Both the position numbers and the translations under genes were made by a program. The notes below the pieces were generated by a model that saw nothing but the letters and a program-made list of their open reading frames with translations, was not told the DNA's origin and ran no database searches. A stretch of DNA of 45,601 bases, taken from the NCBI GenBank assembly GCA_029782135.1, contig JAKOVI010000161.1, positions 1 to 45,601 of the forward strand, written 5' to 3'. The stretch is from Bacillota bacterium (lineage in GTDB: Bacteria > Bacillota > UBA4882 > UBA10575). Positions 8,052-17,122 of the stretch are shown one piece after another. Each line of letters opens with the position of its first letter. The stretch's first letter is position 1.

Positions 8052-9005
8052 ATGGAAATTTCCGCTTCCGTGGTAAAAGAGCTTCGGGAAAGAACCGGAG
8101 CGGGGTTTATGGATTGTAAACGCGCTCTTGAACAAAGCGGTGGGGATATCGAAAAAGCCGTCGAGATCTTACGGGAAAAGGGTCTGGCTTCGGCAGCCAA
8201 GAAAGCCGGCCGGGTGGCGGCCGACGGTCTGGTTGGTTCTTTCATCAGTGCCGACCGGAAAACCGGAGCGTTGGTTGAGGTGAACTGCGAGACCGACTTT
8301 GTGGCGAAAACTGAAGATTTTCAGAAATTTGTCCAGGATCTGGCCGAACATATTGTGGTTGAAGCTCCGCAGAGCCTTTCGCCGGAGGAAGGCGGCGCCG
8401 GTCCGTACTTACTGGAACAGACCTTCAAAGGCCAGGCCAAACTGAGTGATTATGTCACGCAATTAGTTGCTTCCACCGGCGAAAAGATTACCGTCCGGCG
8501 GTTTGTCCGGTTCAATGTGTCCGGTGCGGGTTTGGTCCAAGATTACATCCATATGAACGGTAAAATTGGAGTGCTGATTGAATTGGCGCTCGGCCAAGAA
8601 GGCTTAAGTGCGAATGAAGAGGTTTTAAACTTGGCCAAAGACCTGGCGATGCAGGTAGCGGCCGCCCGGCCGGACTATGTCAGGCGGGACGAGGTGCCCC
8701 AGGATGTGATCGAGCATGAAAAACAGATCTTCAAAGCCCAAGCAATGAATGAAGGTAAGCCGGAAGCGATTGCGGAAAAGATTACGATGGGCCGGTTACA
8801 AAAAATGTATAAAGAGATCTGTTTGGAAGAACAACCTTTTATTAAAGATGATCAATACTCCGTATCCCAGTTGGTGGCGGAGACCGGGAAAAAACTGGGG
8901 ACCGAAATCAAGATTGTGCGTTTTGCCCGGTTTGAAAAAGGAGAAGGGATCGAGAAGCGGAAAGATGATTTTGCTTCGGAGGTTATGTCCCAGATTAAGT
9001 CGTAA
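8052..9005 (+). CDS. tsf: Elongation factor Ts
   Basis: A 317-residue guanine nucleotide exchange factor that recycles EF-Tu. The N-terminal UBA-like domain (VVKELRERTGAGFMDCKRAL) and the TDFVAKTEDFQ motif that contacts EF-Tu are both present, and the protein is full length rather than the short thermophile form. The start is set at ATG 8052, because GGAGG (8040-8044) is 7 nt upstream; ATG 8046 would leave only 1 nt, and a more upstream GTG would add a nonconserved extension of about 38 residues. A terminator overlaps the stop codon. Confidence 0.97.
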   Translation: MEISASVVKELRERTGAGFMDCKRALEQSGGDIEKAVEILREKGLASAAKKAGRVAADGLVGSFISADRKTGALVEVNCETDFVAKTEDFQKFVQDLAEHIVVEAPQSLSPEEGGAGPYLLEQTFKGQAKLSDYVTQLVASTGEKITVRRFVRFNVSGAGLVQDYIHMNGKIGVLIELALGQEGLSANEEVLNLAKDLAMQVAAARPDYVRRDEVPQDVIEHEKQIFKAQAMNEGKPEAIAEKITMGRLQKMYKEICLEEQPFIKDDQYSVSQLVAETGKKLGTEIKIVRFARFEKGEGIEKRKDDFASEVMSQIKS

Positions 9006-9032
9006 GGGGACACCAAGGGTGTTCCCTTTTTT
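9004..9032 (+). terminator. Intrinsic terminator overlapping the tsf stop
   Basis: An 11-bp stem (9004-9014 with 9018-9028, one G-U pair, loop AAG) runs into T 9027-9032. It starts inside the tsf stop codon. pyrH begins only about 60 nt further on without a well-spaced promoter, so termination may be partial. Confidence 0.75.
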
Positions 9033-9089
9033 GCAGGATATTTTAGGGAAGAACGAGAATTAAAATACAAAACTGGGGGTAATGGCAAG

Positions 9090-9812
9090 ATGGAAAAGCC
9101 CAAATACCGGCGGATAATGCTTAAGTTGAGTGGCGAAGCCCTCGCGGGTGAGCGTGGTTTTGGTCTGGACCATGAAGTAGTACAAGGGATTGCGCAGCAG
9201 ATTCAAGAAGTGGTCAAGTTAGGGACTGAAGTTGCCGTAGTCGTCGGGGGAGGGAATTTTTGGCGCGGGGCGAAAGCCAGCGCGCAGGGGATTGACCGGG
9301 CGACGGCCGATTACATCGGCATGTTGTCGACGGTAATGAATGCCTTAGTCCTCCAGGATGCTTTTGAAAAAATCGGGATGGAAACGAGAGTACTGACCGC
9401 CATTGAGATGCGTGAAGTGGCGGAACCTTATATCCGGCGCCGGGCGATCCGCCATTTGGAAAAAGGACGGGTGGTCATCTTTGGCGCCGGGACAGGGAAC
9501 CCGTTTTTCTCCACTGATACCGCAGCGGCTTTGCGGGCGATCGAGGTGGAGGCCGAGATTATCCTGAAAGCAACCAAGGTCGATGGGGTCTATGAGAAAG
9601 ATCCGGTGCTCGATCCCCAAGCGAAGAAGTTTGATGATCTCAAGTTTATCGAGGTTCTTAACAAACGCTTGGGTGTGATGGATTCGACTGCTACCTCTTT
9701 ATGTATGGATAATAATATTCCGATTGTTGTGTTTAACCTTAACGAGTTTGGCAATATAAAACGGATTGTCATGGGAGAAAAAATTGGAACTTTAGTTAAG
9801 GAGGATGATTAA
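9090..9812 (+). CDS. pyrH: UMP kinase
   Basis: A 240-residue amino-acid-kinase-fold enzyme that phosphorylates UMP to UDP in pyrimidine nucleotide synthesis. Visible motifs are KLSGEALAG at the N-terminus, [11 protein letters not shown] for phosphate binding, [17 protein letters not shown], and the C-terminal [15 protein letters not shown]. The ATG at 9090 has GGGGG (9075-9079) upstream; a nearer ATG at 9082 is out of frame. frr follows after 3 nt. A TAAAAT box (9061-9066) lies upstream but without a correctly spaced -35. Confidence 0.97.
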   Translation: MEKPKYRRIMLKLSGEALAGERGFGLDHEVVQGIAQQIQEVVKLGTEVAVVVGGGNFWRGAKASAQGIDRATADYIGMLSTVMNALVLQDAFEKIGMETRVLTAIEMREVAEPYIRRRAIRHLEKGRVVIFGAGTGNPFFSTDTAAALRAIEVEAEIILKATKVDGVYEKDPVLDPQAKKFDDLKFIEVLNKRLGVMDSTATSLCMDNNIPIVVFNLNEFGNIKRIVMGEKIGTLVKEDD

Positions 9813-9815
9813 CAA

Positions 9816-10379
9816 ATGGAATTGATAAAAGAGGTGTGCCAAGATGTTGAAGCCCGGATGCAAAAAGTCATTGAGCTGGCAAAGAAAGATTTTGGGGCGA
9901 TCCGGACAAGCCGGGCCAATCCGGCGATCCTTGACCGGGTGATGGTAGAGTGCTACGGTTCGCAGATGCCCCTCAACCAGGTGGCGAATGTTTCGGCGCC
10001 GGAACCACGGATGATTCTGGTGCAACCTTGGGATAAAACGATTCTGGGACAGGTCGAAAAAGCGATCTTAAAGGCTGACCTTGGGTTTAACCCGGTCAAC
10101 GACGGTAATGTGATCCGCCTGGCCATTCCGCAGTTAACCGAGGAACGCCGCCGCGAGTTTGTGAAGATCTTAAAGAAAGATGCGGAAGAAAAACGGGTGG
10201 CCATCCGTGGCGTCCGGCGTGATGCCAATGAAAAACTGAAAAAAATGGAGAAAGACGGCGAGATTACCGAGGACGAGCAGAAGAAAGGGATGGATGAGAT
10301 CCAAAAGCTCACCGACAAGTACATTGCCGAAATCGACAAATTGATGGCCAGCAAAGAGCAGGAAATTATGGAGGTCTAA
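9816..10379 (+). CDS. frr: Ribosome recycling factor
   Basis: 187 residues, the family's usual length. Together with EF-G it splits the post-termination ribosome. The segment AIRTSRANPAILDRVMVECYG and the C-terminal helix (EIDKLMASKEQEIMEV) are characteristic. AAGGAGG (9798-9804) lies inside the end of pyrH, 11 nt before the ATG, so it is co-transcribed with pyrH. Its own last codons carry the SD for uppS. Confidence 0.97.
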   Translation: MELIKEVCQDVEARMQKVIELAKKDFGAIRTSRANPAILDRVMVECYGSQMPLNQVANVSAPEPRMILVQPWDKTILGQVEKAILKADLGFNPVNDGNVIRLAIPQLTEERRREFVKILKKDAEEKRVAIRGVRRDANEKLKKMEKDGEITEDEQKKGMDEIQKLTDKYIAEIDKLMASKEQEIMEV

Positions 10380-10382
10380 TTA

Positions 10383-11177
10383 TTGAACTTATTCTCCCGT
10401 TTATCAGCGGGCCTCTGGAAGAAGAAACCGACGGCCGCAGGCTTTTTGAAACCGGGCGATCCCGGGCTGCCGCAACATGTTGCCATCATTATGGATGGAA
10501 ACGGGCGCTGGGCGCAGAAGAAAGGCCTGCCCCGTACTGCCGGCCATCAAGCCGGTTTAAAGCGGGTCAGGCAGATCACCGAGGAGTGTGCCCACTTAGG
10601 GATTAAATACTTAACCCTCTATGCTTTTTCCACGGAGAACTGGCAACGACCGGCGGAAGAAGTCAATTTCCTCATGGACCTCTTTTACCAGACCTTGAAG
10701 AGCGAAATTGAACAACCGTACAGCAAAGGGGTAAAAATACAGTTTATCGGTTTCCCGGACCGGCTTGACCCTAAGTTACTGGAGTTAATGAAAGAATGCG
10801 CAGCGAAAACGAAGGGGAACGACCGGATAACCTTAAACCTGGCGATCAATTACGGCGGCCGGATGGAGATTGTCAATGCGGTCCGGAAGCTTTTACAGGA
10901 GGCTGCCGGACACGGTTTAAGACCGGAAGCGGTAACCCCCGAGTTGTTTGGGGAATATCTTTTTACTGCCGGACAACCCGATCCGGACATGATCATCCGG
11001 ACCAGCGGGGAACAGCGGATTAGTAATTTCCTGTTATGGCAGGGCGCTTACGCCGAACTCTTTTTTACCAAGACCCTCTGGCCCGATTTTGACCGTGCCG
11101 AATTTCACCAACTCCTCAGGGAATATAAAAGACGCTCCCGTCGCTTCGGCGGACTGGAAGAAGGAGGGGGAACATGA
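10383..11177 (+). CDS. uppS: Undecaprenyl diphosphate synthase (cis-prenyltransferase)
   Basis: 264 residues. It condenses isopentenyl diphosphate onto farnesyl diphosphate to make the C55 carrier for peptidoglycan and other wall polymers. Motifs are HVAIIMDGNGRWAQ (catalytic D38), YAFSTENWQRP and the C-terminal RTSGEQRISNFLLWQ with AELFFT. TTG 10383 is chosen because GGAGG (10370-10374), inside the end of frr, is 8 nt upstream. The first 28 residues precede the conserved core and are poorly conserved. Its stop overlaps cdsA by ATGA. The substrate is supplied by the MEP pathway genes dxr and ispG downstream. Confidence 0.96.
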   Translation: MNLFSRLSAGLWKKKPTAAGFLKPGDPGLPQHVAIIMDGNGRWAQKKGLPRTAGHQAGLKRVRQITEECAHLGIKYLTLYAFSTENWQRPAEEVNFLMDLFYQTLKSEIEQPYSKGVKIQFIGFPDRLDPKLLELMKECAAKTKGNDRITLNLAINYGGRMEIVNAVRKLLQEAAGHGLRPEAVTPELFGEYLFTAGQPDPDMIIRTSGEQRISNFLLWQGAYAELFFTKTLWPDFDRAEFHQLLREYKRRSRRFGGLEEGGGT

Positions 11178-11983
11178 AAACCCGTATAATATCAGGGACG
11201 ATCGGCAGTGTCATCTTCCTTTTTCTCATTCTAAAGGGGGGTGCGCTCCTGGCCATTGCCGTGGGCTTGTTGGTGGCCTTGGGGACCTGGGAACTGTCGA
11301 GGATCGCGGCCGCGGCCGGGATTAAGTTGTCGCTTCCGCTTCTGTTGGCGGTTAATCTACTTTACATCCTGGCGCAAGCCCTCGCACTGAACGGGCGGGC
11401 GTCCCTGCATTGTGGGATCGAGGGTTTGTTTTTTGTCCTCATTTTGCTCTTCTCCTTTTTGTTAAACTTGAAAGCGGGAATATCCCGGGAAGGATTACTC
11501 TCGATCCTGGCTCATCTTTTTGGCCTGGTCTACCCGGGGATGCTCTTTAGCTATACACTTTGGCTCCGTACGCTTCCGGAAGCTTACGGTTGGAAACTGC
11601 TATTCTTGGCCTTTTTGGTGATCTGGGGTTCCGATACCGGGGCTTATTTTATCGGTACCGCCTGGGGAAAAACCCCCTTGGCGCCCCAACTCAGTCCGCG
11701 CAAATCGGTCGAAGGCGCGTTGGCAGGCATCTGCACCGGAGTGTTGGCCGGCGTCTTCTGCGCGCTCTTCTTCCAGCTTCCCCTCTTTTGGACGGTTGGA
11801 ACCAGTCTCCTGGCCAGTATCGGCGGAGAACTGGGCGATCTCTTTGAATCCTTGTTGAAAAGAATCGCCGGAGTGAAGGATTCCGGGTCCTTTTTACCGG
11901 GGCACGGCGGGGTCCTTGACCGGTTTGACAGCGCCTTGTTTGCTTTACCCATTGTTTATTACTTAGCTTTATTAATCATTTAA
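11174..11983 (+). CDS. cdsA: Phosphatidate cytidylyltransferase (CDP-diglyceride synthase)
   Basis: A 269-residue membrane enzyme that makes CDP-diacylglycerol from phosphatidate and CTP, the branch point for all phospholipids. It has several hydrophobic helices and the family signature near the C-terminus, SPRKSVEGALAG then GDLFESLLKRIAGVKDSGSF and LPGHGGVLDRFDS. The ATG overlaps the uppS stop and has AAGGAGGGGG at 11161-11170. The order uppS-cdsA-dxr-rseP is widespread in bacteria; here an AI-2E-family gene is inserted before dxr. Confidence 0.96.
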   Translation: MKTRIISGTIGSVIFLFLILKGGALLAIAVGLLVALGTWELSRIAAAAGIKLSLPLLLAVNLLYILAQALALNGRASLHCGIEGLFFVLILLFSFLLNLKAGISREGLLSILAHLFGLVYPGMLFSYTLWLRTLPEAYGWKLLFLAFLVIWGSDTGAYFIGTAWGKTPLAPQLSPRKSVEGALAGICTGVLAGVFCALFFQLPLFWTVGTSLLASIGGELGDLFESLLKRIAGVKDSGSFLPGHGGVLDRFDSALFALPIVYYLALLII

Positions 11984-12027
11984 AATCGGGGGAATGATCA
12001 CTCCGGACGGCGCGTAAGCTTAACAGG

Positions 12028-13095
12028 GTGGTGCCTGTGCAGACTCGGGAACGGCTCCGTCTGGTTTTAATGTTGTTCCTACCGGCCTTGGTTTTCTTGT
12101 TTCTTATTAAATACTTATTCCCCTTCCTGGCGCCGTTTCTTTTCGGTTCCGCGATTGCCTACCTGATTAAACGGCCGGTTGGATTTGTCCAGCATCGTCT
12201 GGGTTTTAACCGCCAGGTGGCGGTGCTAGTGGTGCTGGTGATCACCGTAGTGTTCGTGGGTTTTCTGCTGACCTTTTGTGTAGCCCGCTTCTATCACGAG
12301 GCCCGTTTTTTATTATCTCTCTTACCGGAGCAAGTAAGGATCTGGAGTGCCCGGATCGAGCGGTTAAACGACAGAATAGCGGCTTGGCTCCGGCTTCCGG
12401 GAGGATTTTGGGATTTTAACTACTTGAAGCCGGAGCATTATTACGCCACCGTCAGCCGTCTCCTGCAGCGCTGTTTAAATCTGGGCAAACGGTTTCCGGC
12501 TTTTCTTTCCCAACTTTTTCTGAGTGGATTTGCGGCTTACTTTTTCTGCCGGGACCAGGAAAAAATCGAGCAATTATTTATTGCGCTTCTCCCGGCGGCC
12601 TGGAAAAAACCGGTCCTCCAGATCGGTCGGGAGATTCTCCGCTCCGTTTCCGGTTATTTCAATCTTCAACTCCGGCTGGGGACGGTCACCGCTCTCCTCT
12701 CGATGCTACTCTGGTGGCTCTTTGGTCTGCCCCGGCCTTGGTTGTTTGGTTTATTCCTGGGCCTGCTCGATCTAGTGCCGGTGTTCGGACCAGCTTTGCT
12801 TTATTTGCCGTGGATCGGCTGGGAACTGGCGACCGGAGATCTGAAAACCGTCCTGGTTCTCGCCTTCATTTTGTTCGTGACATTAGGGGTAAGGCAATTT
12901 CTAGAAATCAGACTGGTTGGGGGGAAAATGGGCGTCCATCCATTACTGGTGTTGCTCGTCCTCTATTTAGGGGTTAAAACGATGGGCGGCTTCGGTTTTC
13001 TCGCCGGCCCGGTTCTGCTTATGATGGTCCGCGCTTGCTACAAGGAGATAACTGCTTTTGCACATGAAAGGTACACAACAGATGAAGGTGATTAA
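12028..13095 (+). CDS. AI-2E family (PerM/UPF0118) membrane permease
   Basis: A 355-residue membrane protein with about seven or eight hydrophobic helices, the pattern of the AI-2E/PerM family whose members export small molecules or act as Na+/H+ exchangers. A helical hairpin near residues 30-90, a soluble stretch near 95-145, and the C-terminal LVPVFGPALLYLPW and VGGKMGVHPLLVLLVLYLG segments fit. GTG 12028, 12031 and 12037 are all possible starts; AGGGTGG fits 12037 best (MQTRERLR), a difference of 3 residues. It ends 2 nt before dxr, so the genes are co-transcribed. Substrate unknown. Confidence 0.85.
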   Translation: MVPVQTRERLRLVLMLFLPALVFLFLIKYLFPFLAPFLFGSAIAYLIKRPVGFVQHRLGFNRQVAVLVVLVITVVFVGFLLTFCVARFYHEARFLLSLLPEQVRIWSARIERLNDRIAAWLRLPGGFWDFNYLKPEHYYATVSRLLQRCLNLGKRFPAFLSQLFLSGFAAYFFCRDQEKIEQLFIALLPAAWKKPVLQIGREILRSVSGYFNLQLRLGTVTALLSMLLWWLFGLPRPWLFGLFLGLLDLVPVFGPALLYLPWIGWELATGDLKTVLVLAFILFVTLGVRQFLEIRLVGGKMGVHPLLVLLVLYLGVKTMGGFGFLAGPVLLMMVRACYKEITAFAHERYTTDEGD

Positions 13096-13097
13096 TC

Positions 13098-14261
13098 ATG
13101 ACCACCAATGTCGCAATTATCGGGGCAACCGGTTCGATTGGACGCCAGACCATTGAAGTGGTGGAAGCACTCGGCCCGGACTACCGGATTTATGGATTGT
13201 CCGCCCATCGTCAAAGTGGGCTCCTGGCAGAACAGATCAAACGGTGGCGTCCGGCAAAAGCCGTCGTGACTGACCCCGCTCACTATCAGCAAGTTGCGGC
13301 CGCCGTTTCCGGCTGGGAGGGGGAGCTCTTAGCCGGACCGGAAGGGTTGCTTGCCTTGGTGACCGATCCCCAAGTTGATCTGGTTGTCTCCGCCCTGGTC
13401 GGGGCCGCCGGGATCCAGCCGACCCTGGCGGCGGTGAAAGCCGGGAAGCGGGTGGCTTTAGCGAACAAAGAGAGTTTAGTAGCGGCCGGCGCTGTGATCA
13501 TCCCGGCGCTTGCGGCAAGTGGCGCTACCCTCCTGCCGGTCGACAGCGAACACAGCGCGATCTTCCAATGCTTACAGGGACAAGCACCAGAGAACTTGCA
13601 GCGGATTCATTTGACCGCCTCCGGCGGCCCTTTTCGCCAACTGTCACTTCCGGAGATGGAAAGGATCACCCCGGAAGCGGCGCTTCAGCACCCCACCTGG
13701 CAGATGGGGGGGAAGATCACGATTGATTCGGCAACGATGATGAACAAAGGGCTTGAGGTGATCGAAGCCCATTGGTTGTTCGGCCTTGACTATGAACGGA
13801 TTAGAGTTGTGATTCACCCCCAAAGTATTGTCCATTCTTTAATTGAAATGGTGGACGGTTCTTTCCTGGCCCAGTTGGGGCCGGCTGACATGCGCTTGCC
13901 GATCCAGTTGGCCTTGACATATCCCAAGCGGCAACCGCAACCTTTCTCCCGCTTGGACCTCTACCACCTGGCCAAGTTGGAATTTTATCCGCCTGATTTT
14001 AAGCGTTTCCCCTGTTTGGAGTTGGCCTATGAAGCCGGAAAGACCGGGGGGACGATGCCGGCCGTCATGAATGCTGCAAACGAAGAAGCTGTTTATTCCT
14101 TTTTAGAAGGGAGAACCGGCTTTTTAAAGATCCCGCGTCTCATTGCGGAAGTGATGAATAAACATATACAGATGGTGTGCCGGCAGCCGGATGTGGAGAC
14201 AATACTAGAAGCCGACCGCTGGGCGCGCTACTTCACCCGGGAACTGATCGAGAGAGGGTAA
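13098..14261 (+). CDS. dxr: 1-deoxy-D-xylulose 5-phosphate reductoisomerase
   Basis: 387 residues. It converts DXP to 2-C-methyl-D-erythritol 4-phosphate with NADPH, the committed step of the MEP isoprenoid pathway. The NADPH loop GATGSIGRQT is at residues 9-18, ALANKESLV follows, and the metal site is D149-S150-E151 (PVDSEHSAIFQ) with the third acid in MMNKGLEVIEAHW. LTASGGPF is the substrate loop. AAGGTGAT precedes the ATG. It supplies precursors to uppS in the same block; ispG, a later pathway enzyme, lies 1.8 kb downstream. Confidence 0.97.
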   Translation: MTTNVAIIGATGSIGRQTIEVVEALGPDYRIYGLSAHRQSGLLAEQIKRWRPAKAVVTDPAHYQQVAAAVSGWEGELLAGPEGLLALVTDPQVDLVVSALVGAAGIQPTLAAVKAGKRVALANKESLVAAGAVIIPALAASGATLLPVDSEHSAIFQCLQGQAPENLQRIHLTASGGPFRQLSLPEMERITPEAALQHPTWQMGGKITIDSATMMNKGLEVIEAHWLFGLDYERIRVVIHPQSIVHSLIEMVDGSFLAQLGPADMRLPIQLALTYPKRQPQPFSRLDLYHLAKLEFYPPDFKRFPCLELAYEAGKTGGTMPAVMNAANEEAVYSFLEGRTGFLKIPRLIAEVMNKHIQMVCRQPDVETILEADRWARYFTRELIERG

Positions 14262-14297
14262 ACCGCGGGACGGCAATGGGCGAAGGAGGGGTTTCTT

Positions 14298-15377
14298 TTG
14301 TCGTGGTCGACGATCCCGGTCTTTATCATCCTGTTTGGTGTCTTGGTTGTTGTACACGAGTTTGGACACTTCTTTTTTGCCCGCTTCTTCGGGGTGACGG
14401 TTTATGAGTTTGCGGTAGGCCTTGGTCCGGTCATTTGGCAGACCGAGCGGCGGGGGGTTTTGTATTCGCTCCGTGCCATCCCCTTTGGGGGATTTGCGAA
14501 AGTGGCCGGGATGGAGATCGCGCTGGAAGGGAAGGCTGAACCAAAACCGGGGGAGCGCCTTTTTCGCGACCTGCCCGTCGGGAAAAAGGTCATGGTTTTA
14601 GCCGCCGGGTCATTGAACAATCTGGTTTTGGCCATGTTGACCTTTATTTTCATCGCGGCGGTCTTGGGACTCCCGGATCAACTCCAAAGCGAGCGGGCGC
14701 TGGTCGGCTTTGTGGAGCCGAAATCACCGGCCTGGGAGGCGGGACTGTCGGCCGGCGATGAGATCATTGAGCTGGACGGCCAGAAGATCACCCGTTGGGA
14801 AGAGGTTGCCCGGCTTATTCACCATTCGCCCGAGCAAAAACTGAAAATCAAGTTCCGACGGGGAGAAGAGACCTTTACGCGGGAGATCACCCCTTTTTAT
14901 GATCCGGCTTTGAAAGCCGGGAGAATCGGGATCCTGCCGGCCTATACCGTGAAAAGGCTCCCGCTTTGGGAGGCAATCCGTTATGGGGTGAGGGTTACCG
15001 CTTACCAGTTGTTTGCTTTTCCGGTTACGATCGTTAAAATTCTCCTCGGGCAGGAGCGGGCGCAGTTTCTCGGGCCGATCGGGATGGTCGGGGTGGTTGA
15101 TCAGGCTTTAAAATCCGGTTGGTACTTGTTCTTTACGATGTTTGCCAGCTTCAACCTGTTCCTGGGGGTCTTTAATTTACTGCCGATCCCACTGCCGCTC
15201 CTGGATGGCGGGTGGATTGTCCTTTACCTCTTAGAACACTTCCGAAAGAAGGAGTTTACACCGGAACAAAAAGCGAACGCACAGCTAATCGGTTTATTAC
15301 TGATTGCTGCTTTTTACCTGGCGGTGATCGGCGGCGATCTAACCAGCGTCCTCCGGCGCCTCCTGCCGAAAAGTTAG
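14298..15377 (+). CDS. rseP: Site-2 intramembrane zinc metalloprotease (RseP/RasP)
   Basis: A 359-residue intramembrane protease that cuts transmembrane anti-sigma factors and remnant signal peptides. The zinc site is H20-E21-x2-H24 (VVVHEFGHFFFARFFG), with the second ligand D303 in LLPIPLPLLDGG. A single PDZ domain lies around residues 130-210 (EPKSPAWEAGLSAGDEIIEL). TTG 14298 has AAGGAGGGG 7 nt upstream. A terminator covers its stop codon, so the zinc-ribbon gene downstream needs readthrough or its own promoter. No anti-sigma factor target is in this window. Confidence 0.95.
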   Translation: MSWSTIPVFIILFGVLVVVHEFGHFFFARFFGVTVYEFAVGLGPVIWQTERRGVLYSLRAIPFGGFAKVAGMEIALEGKAEPKPGERLFRDLPVGKKVMVLAAGSLNNLVLAMLTFIFIAAVLGLPDQLQSERALVGFVEPKSPAWEAGLSAGDEIIELDGQKITRWEEVARLIHHSPEQKLKIKFRRGEETFTREITPFYDPALKAGRIGILPAYTVKRLPLWEAIRYGVRVTAYQLFAFPVTIVKILLGQERAQFLGPIGMVGVVDQALKSGWYLFFTMFASFNLFLGVFNLLPIPLPLLDGGWIVLYLLEHFRKKEFTPEQKANAQLIGLLLIAAFYLAVIGGDLTSVLRRLLPKS

Positions 15378-15393
15378 TTTCGGCTTTTAGTTT
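15365..15393 (+). terminator. Intrinsic terminator enclosing the rseP stop codon
   Basis: GCCGAAA (15365-15371) pairs with TTTCGGC (15378-15384). The TAG stop codon (15375-15377) is in the loop, and TTTTAGTTT follows. Confidence 0.7.
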
Positions 15394-15492
15394 GCGTGGC
15401 AACCAGGAAAAAGGGGGACGAAAGAAGAGAAGGGATTGGGCGATCCGTCACGGAGCCATTGGCGGTCCGGTCCAGTTAACGGAGGAAGAACG

Positions 15493-15915
15493 ATGCCTGG
15501 GAAAACAAAGAATCCATGGCTCGACCCGAACAAGGAAGGGAAGGGGCGAGGGAGACGGGCAAAACGCTATTGTGCACGTTGCGGGAATACGGTGCAACAA
15601 AGCAGAATCTTAAAAGCCTATAATCTTTGTGAATTCTGCGTCGAAGAACTGAAAAGGAAGAAGGATAAAAACTGGGTCTGTCTTGGTTGTGGGCAGTGGG
15701 CGCCGCAAGAGGTGAGGGCCGGAGGAGGTTATTGCCGGAAGTGTCTTTGCCCGGCTTGCGGGAAACCGGACCCGCAATATGTAGAAACCGCCGGTTTATG
15801 CCGTAACTGTGCGCAGACGATCGGCGATTTCTGCCGCAAATGCGGGAAGGAGGCCCCGGGACAAGTCCGTAAATATAAAGGTTTCTGTGCGGCTTGCGCC
15901 CAGAAAAGGGTTTAA
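15493..15915 (+). CDS. Small protein built of four tandem CxxC...CxxC zinc-ribbon units
   Basis: 140 residues with sixteen cysteines in four regular units: C27/C30-C46/C49, C63/C66-C81/C84, C86/C89-C103/C106 and C114/C117-C132/C135. Within each unit 13-15 residues separate the pairs, and each first pair reads CxxCG. Every unit should bind one zinc. The first 25 residues are basic (GKGRGRRAKR), suggesting RNA or ribosome contact, but this is inference. ATG 15493 is chosen because GGAGG (15481-15485) is 7 nt upstream. It sits between rseP and ispG. I do not recognise a named family. Confidence 0.75.
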   Translation: MPGKTKNPWLDPNKEGKGRGRRAKRYCARCGNTVQQSRILKAYNLCEFCVEELKRKKDKNWVCLGCGQWAPQEVRAGGGYCRKCLCPACGKPDPQYVETAGLCRNCAQTIGDFCRKCGKEAPGQVRKYKGFCAACAQKRV

Positions 15916-15974
15916 AGCGGACAAGCCGTGCCGGTTTAGAGTTTCAAATGTTATCCGGTGTACAACTATAAGTC

Positions 15975-16011
15975 TCTCCCTTCCTTACCGCGCTTTCGCA
16001 GGTGAGGGAGA
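15975..16011 (+). promoter_or_regulatory. Interrupted hairpin upstream of ispG
   Basis: Stems 15975-15979/16007-16011, 15984-15989/16001-16006 and 15990-15992/15997-15999 stack with small bulges and a CTTT loop. No T tract follows, so it is not a terminator. It ends about 15 nt before the ispG SD. Confidence 0.4.
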
Positions 16012-16036
16012 AGAGAACCATAAAAGAGGATGGAAA

Positions 16037-17122
16037 ATGCTGAAGCGAAGAAACACCCGGGCGGTGAAAGTTGGCCGGCTGCTGATCGGCGGCGGCCACC
16101 CGGTTGTGGTTCAATCAATGACCAATACTGATACAAAGGATATTGACGCCACTTTAAACCAGATTCACGAACTGGCCGCGGTTGGTTGCGAGTTGGTCCG
16201 GGTTGCCGTACCCGACCAGGCCGCCGCAGCTGCATTGGGGGAGATTGTGAAGCGTTCGCCCCTCCCGGTGGCGGCCGATATTCATTTTGACTACCGCCTG
16301 GCGTTGGCGGCGATCGAAGCCGGGGTGGCGAAACTGCGAATTAATCCTGGTAATATCGGCGGTCTTGACCGGGTAAGAATGATTGTCCAGGCCGCGCAGG
16401 AGAACCAAGTCGCGCTCCGCGTGGGAGTGAATGCCGGCTCGGTGCACCGCAGTTATCTCGAGAAGACCCACGGCGATGTGGTCAAGGCGATGTTGTTAAG
16501 CGCTGAAGACCAGCTGAAGTTTTTGACGGAAGAGGGATTTGGCCAGATTGTCGTCTCGCTTAAATCCTCCGATGTCCTTGAGACTGTGCAGGTTTGTACC
16601 GCGTTTTCCGCCCGCTGGGATTTCCCCCTCCACCTGGGGATTACCGAAGCCGGAACCAAGTGGCGCGGTACGATCCGTTCGGCAGTCGGCTTAGGTGTCC
16701 TCCTTGCACAGGGGATTGGTGATACCATACGGGTCTCGCTCACCGGTGACCCGCGCGACGAGGTAATGGCGGCGTATGAGATCCTGAAAGCCCTGCACTT
16801 ACGGGAACGGGGACCGGTGCTGATCTCTTGTCCGACCTGTGGCCGCTGCCAGATCGGGCTGGAGAAGCTCGCTGCGGCGGTGGAGGAACTAGCCGGGAGA
16901 CTCCCTTATCCTTTGCATCTCGCAGTGATGGGGTGTGTAGTGAATGGCCCGGGGGAGGCTTCCCGGGCTGATCTGGGACTGGCCGGGGGAAAGGGAGAAG
17001 GGATTATCTTCCGGGAGGGCAAAGTCATCCGCAAGGAAACGGAGGCTCATCTTTTGCCGGCCTTTAAAGAAGAATTGGTTAAATTGATAAAGGAAAAGTA
17101 TGGAACGGAGGTTTTACTATGA
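16037..17122 (+). CDS. ispG: 4-hydroxy-3-methylbut-2-enyl diphosphate synthase (flavodoxin/ferredoxin)
   Basis: 361 residues. This [4Fe-4S] enzyme reduces MEcPP to HMBPP in the penultimate MEP step. The N-terminal TIM barrel carries VQSMTNTDTKD; the C-terminal domain has the cluster ligands C265 and C268 (CPTCGRC) and C300 (GCVVNGPGEA). ATG 16037 is selected because conserved homology begins at LKRRNTRAVKVG and AGAGGA lies 6 nt upstream; the frame is open further upstream but only over the preceding spacer and zinc-ribbon gene. Its stop overlaps proS by ATGA. Confidence 0.96.
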   Translation: MLKRRNTRAVKVGRLLIGGGHPVVVQSMTNTDTKDIDATLNQIHELAAVGCELVRVAVPDQAAAAALGEIVKRSPLPVAADIHFDYRLALAAIEAGVAKLRINPGNIGGLDRVRMIVQAAQENQVALRVGVNAGSVHRSYLEKTHGDVVKAMLLSAEDQLKFLTEEGFGQIVVSLKSSDVLETVQVCTAFSARWDFPLHLGITEAGTKWRGTIRSAVGLGVLLAQGIGDTIRVSLTGDPRDEVMAAYEILKALHLRERGPVLISCPTCGRCQIGLEKLAAAVEELAGRLPYPLHLAVMGCVVNGPGEASRADLGLAGGKGEGIIFREGKVIRKETEAHLLPAFKEELVKLIKEKYGTEVLL

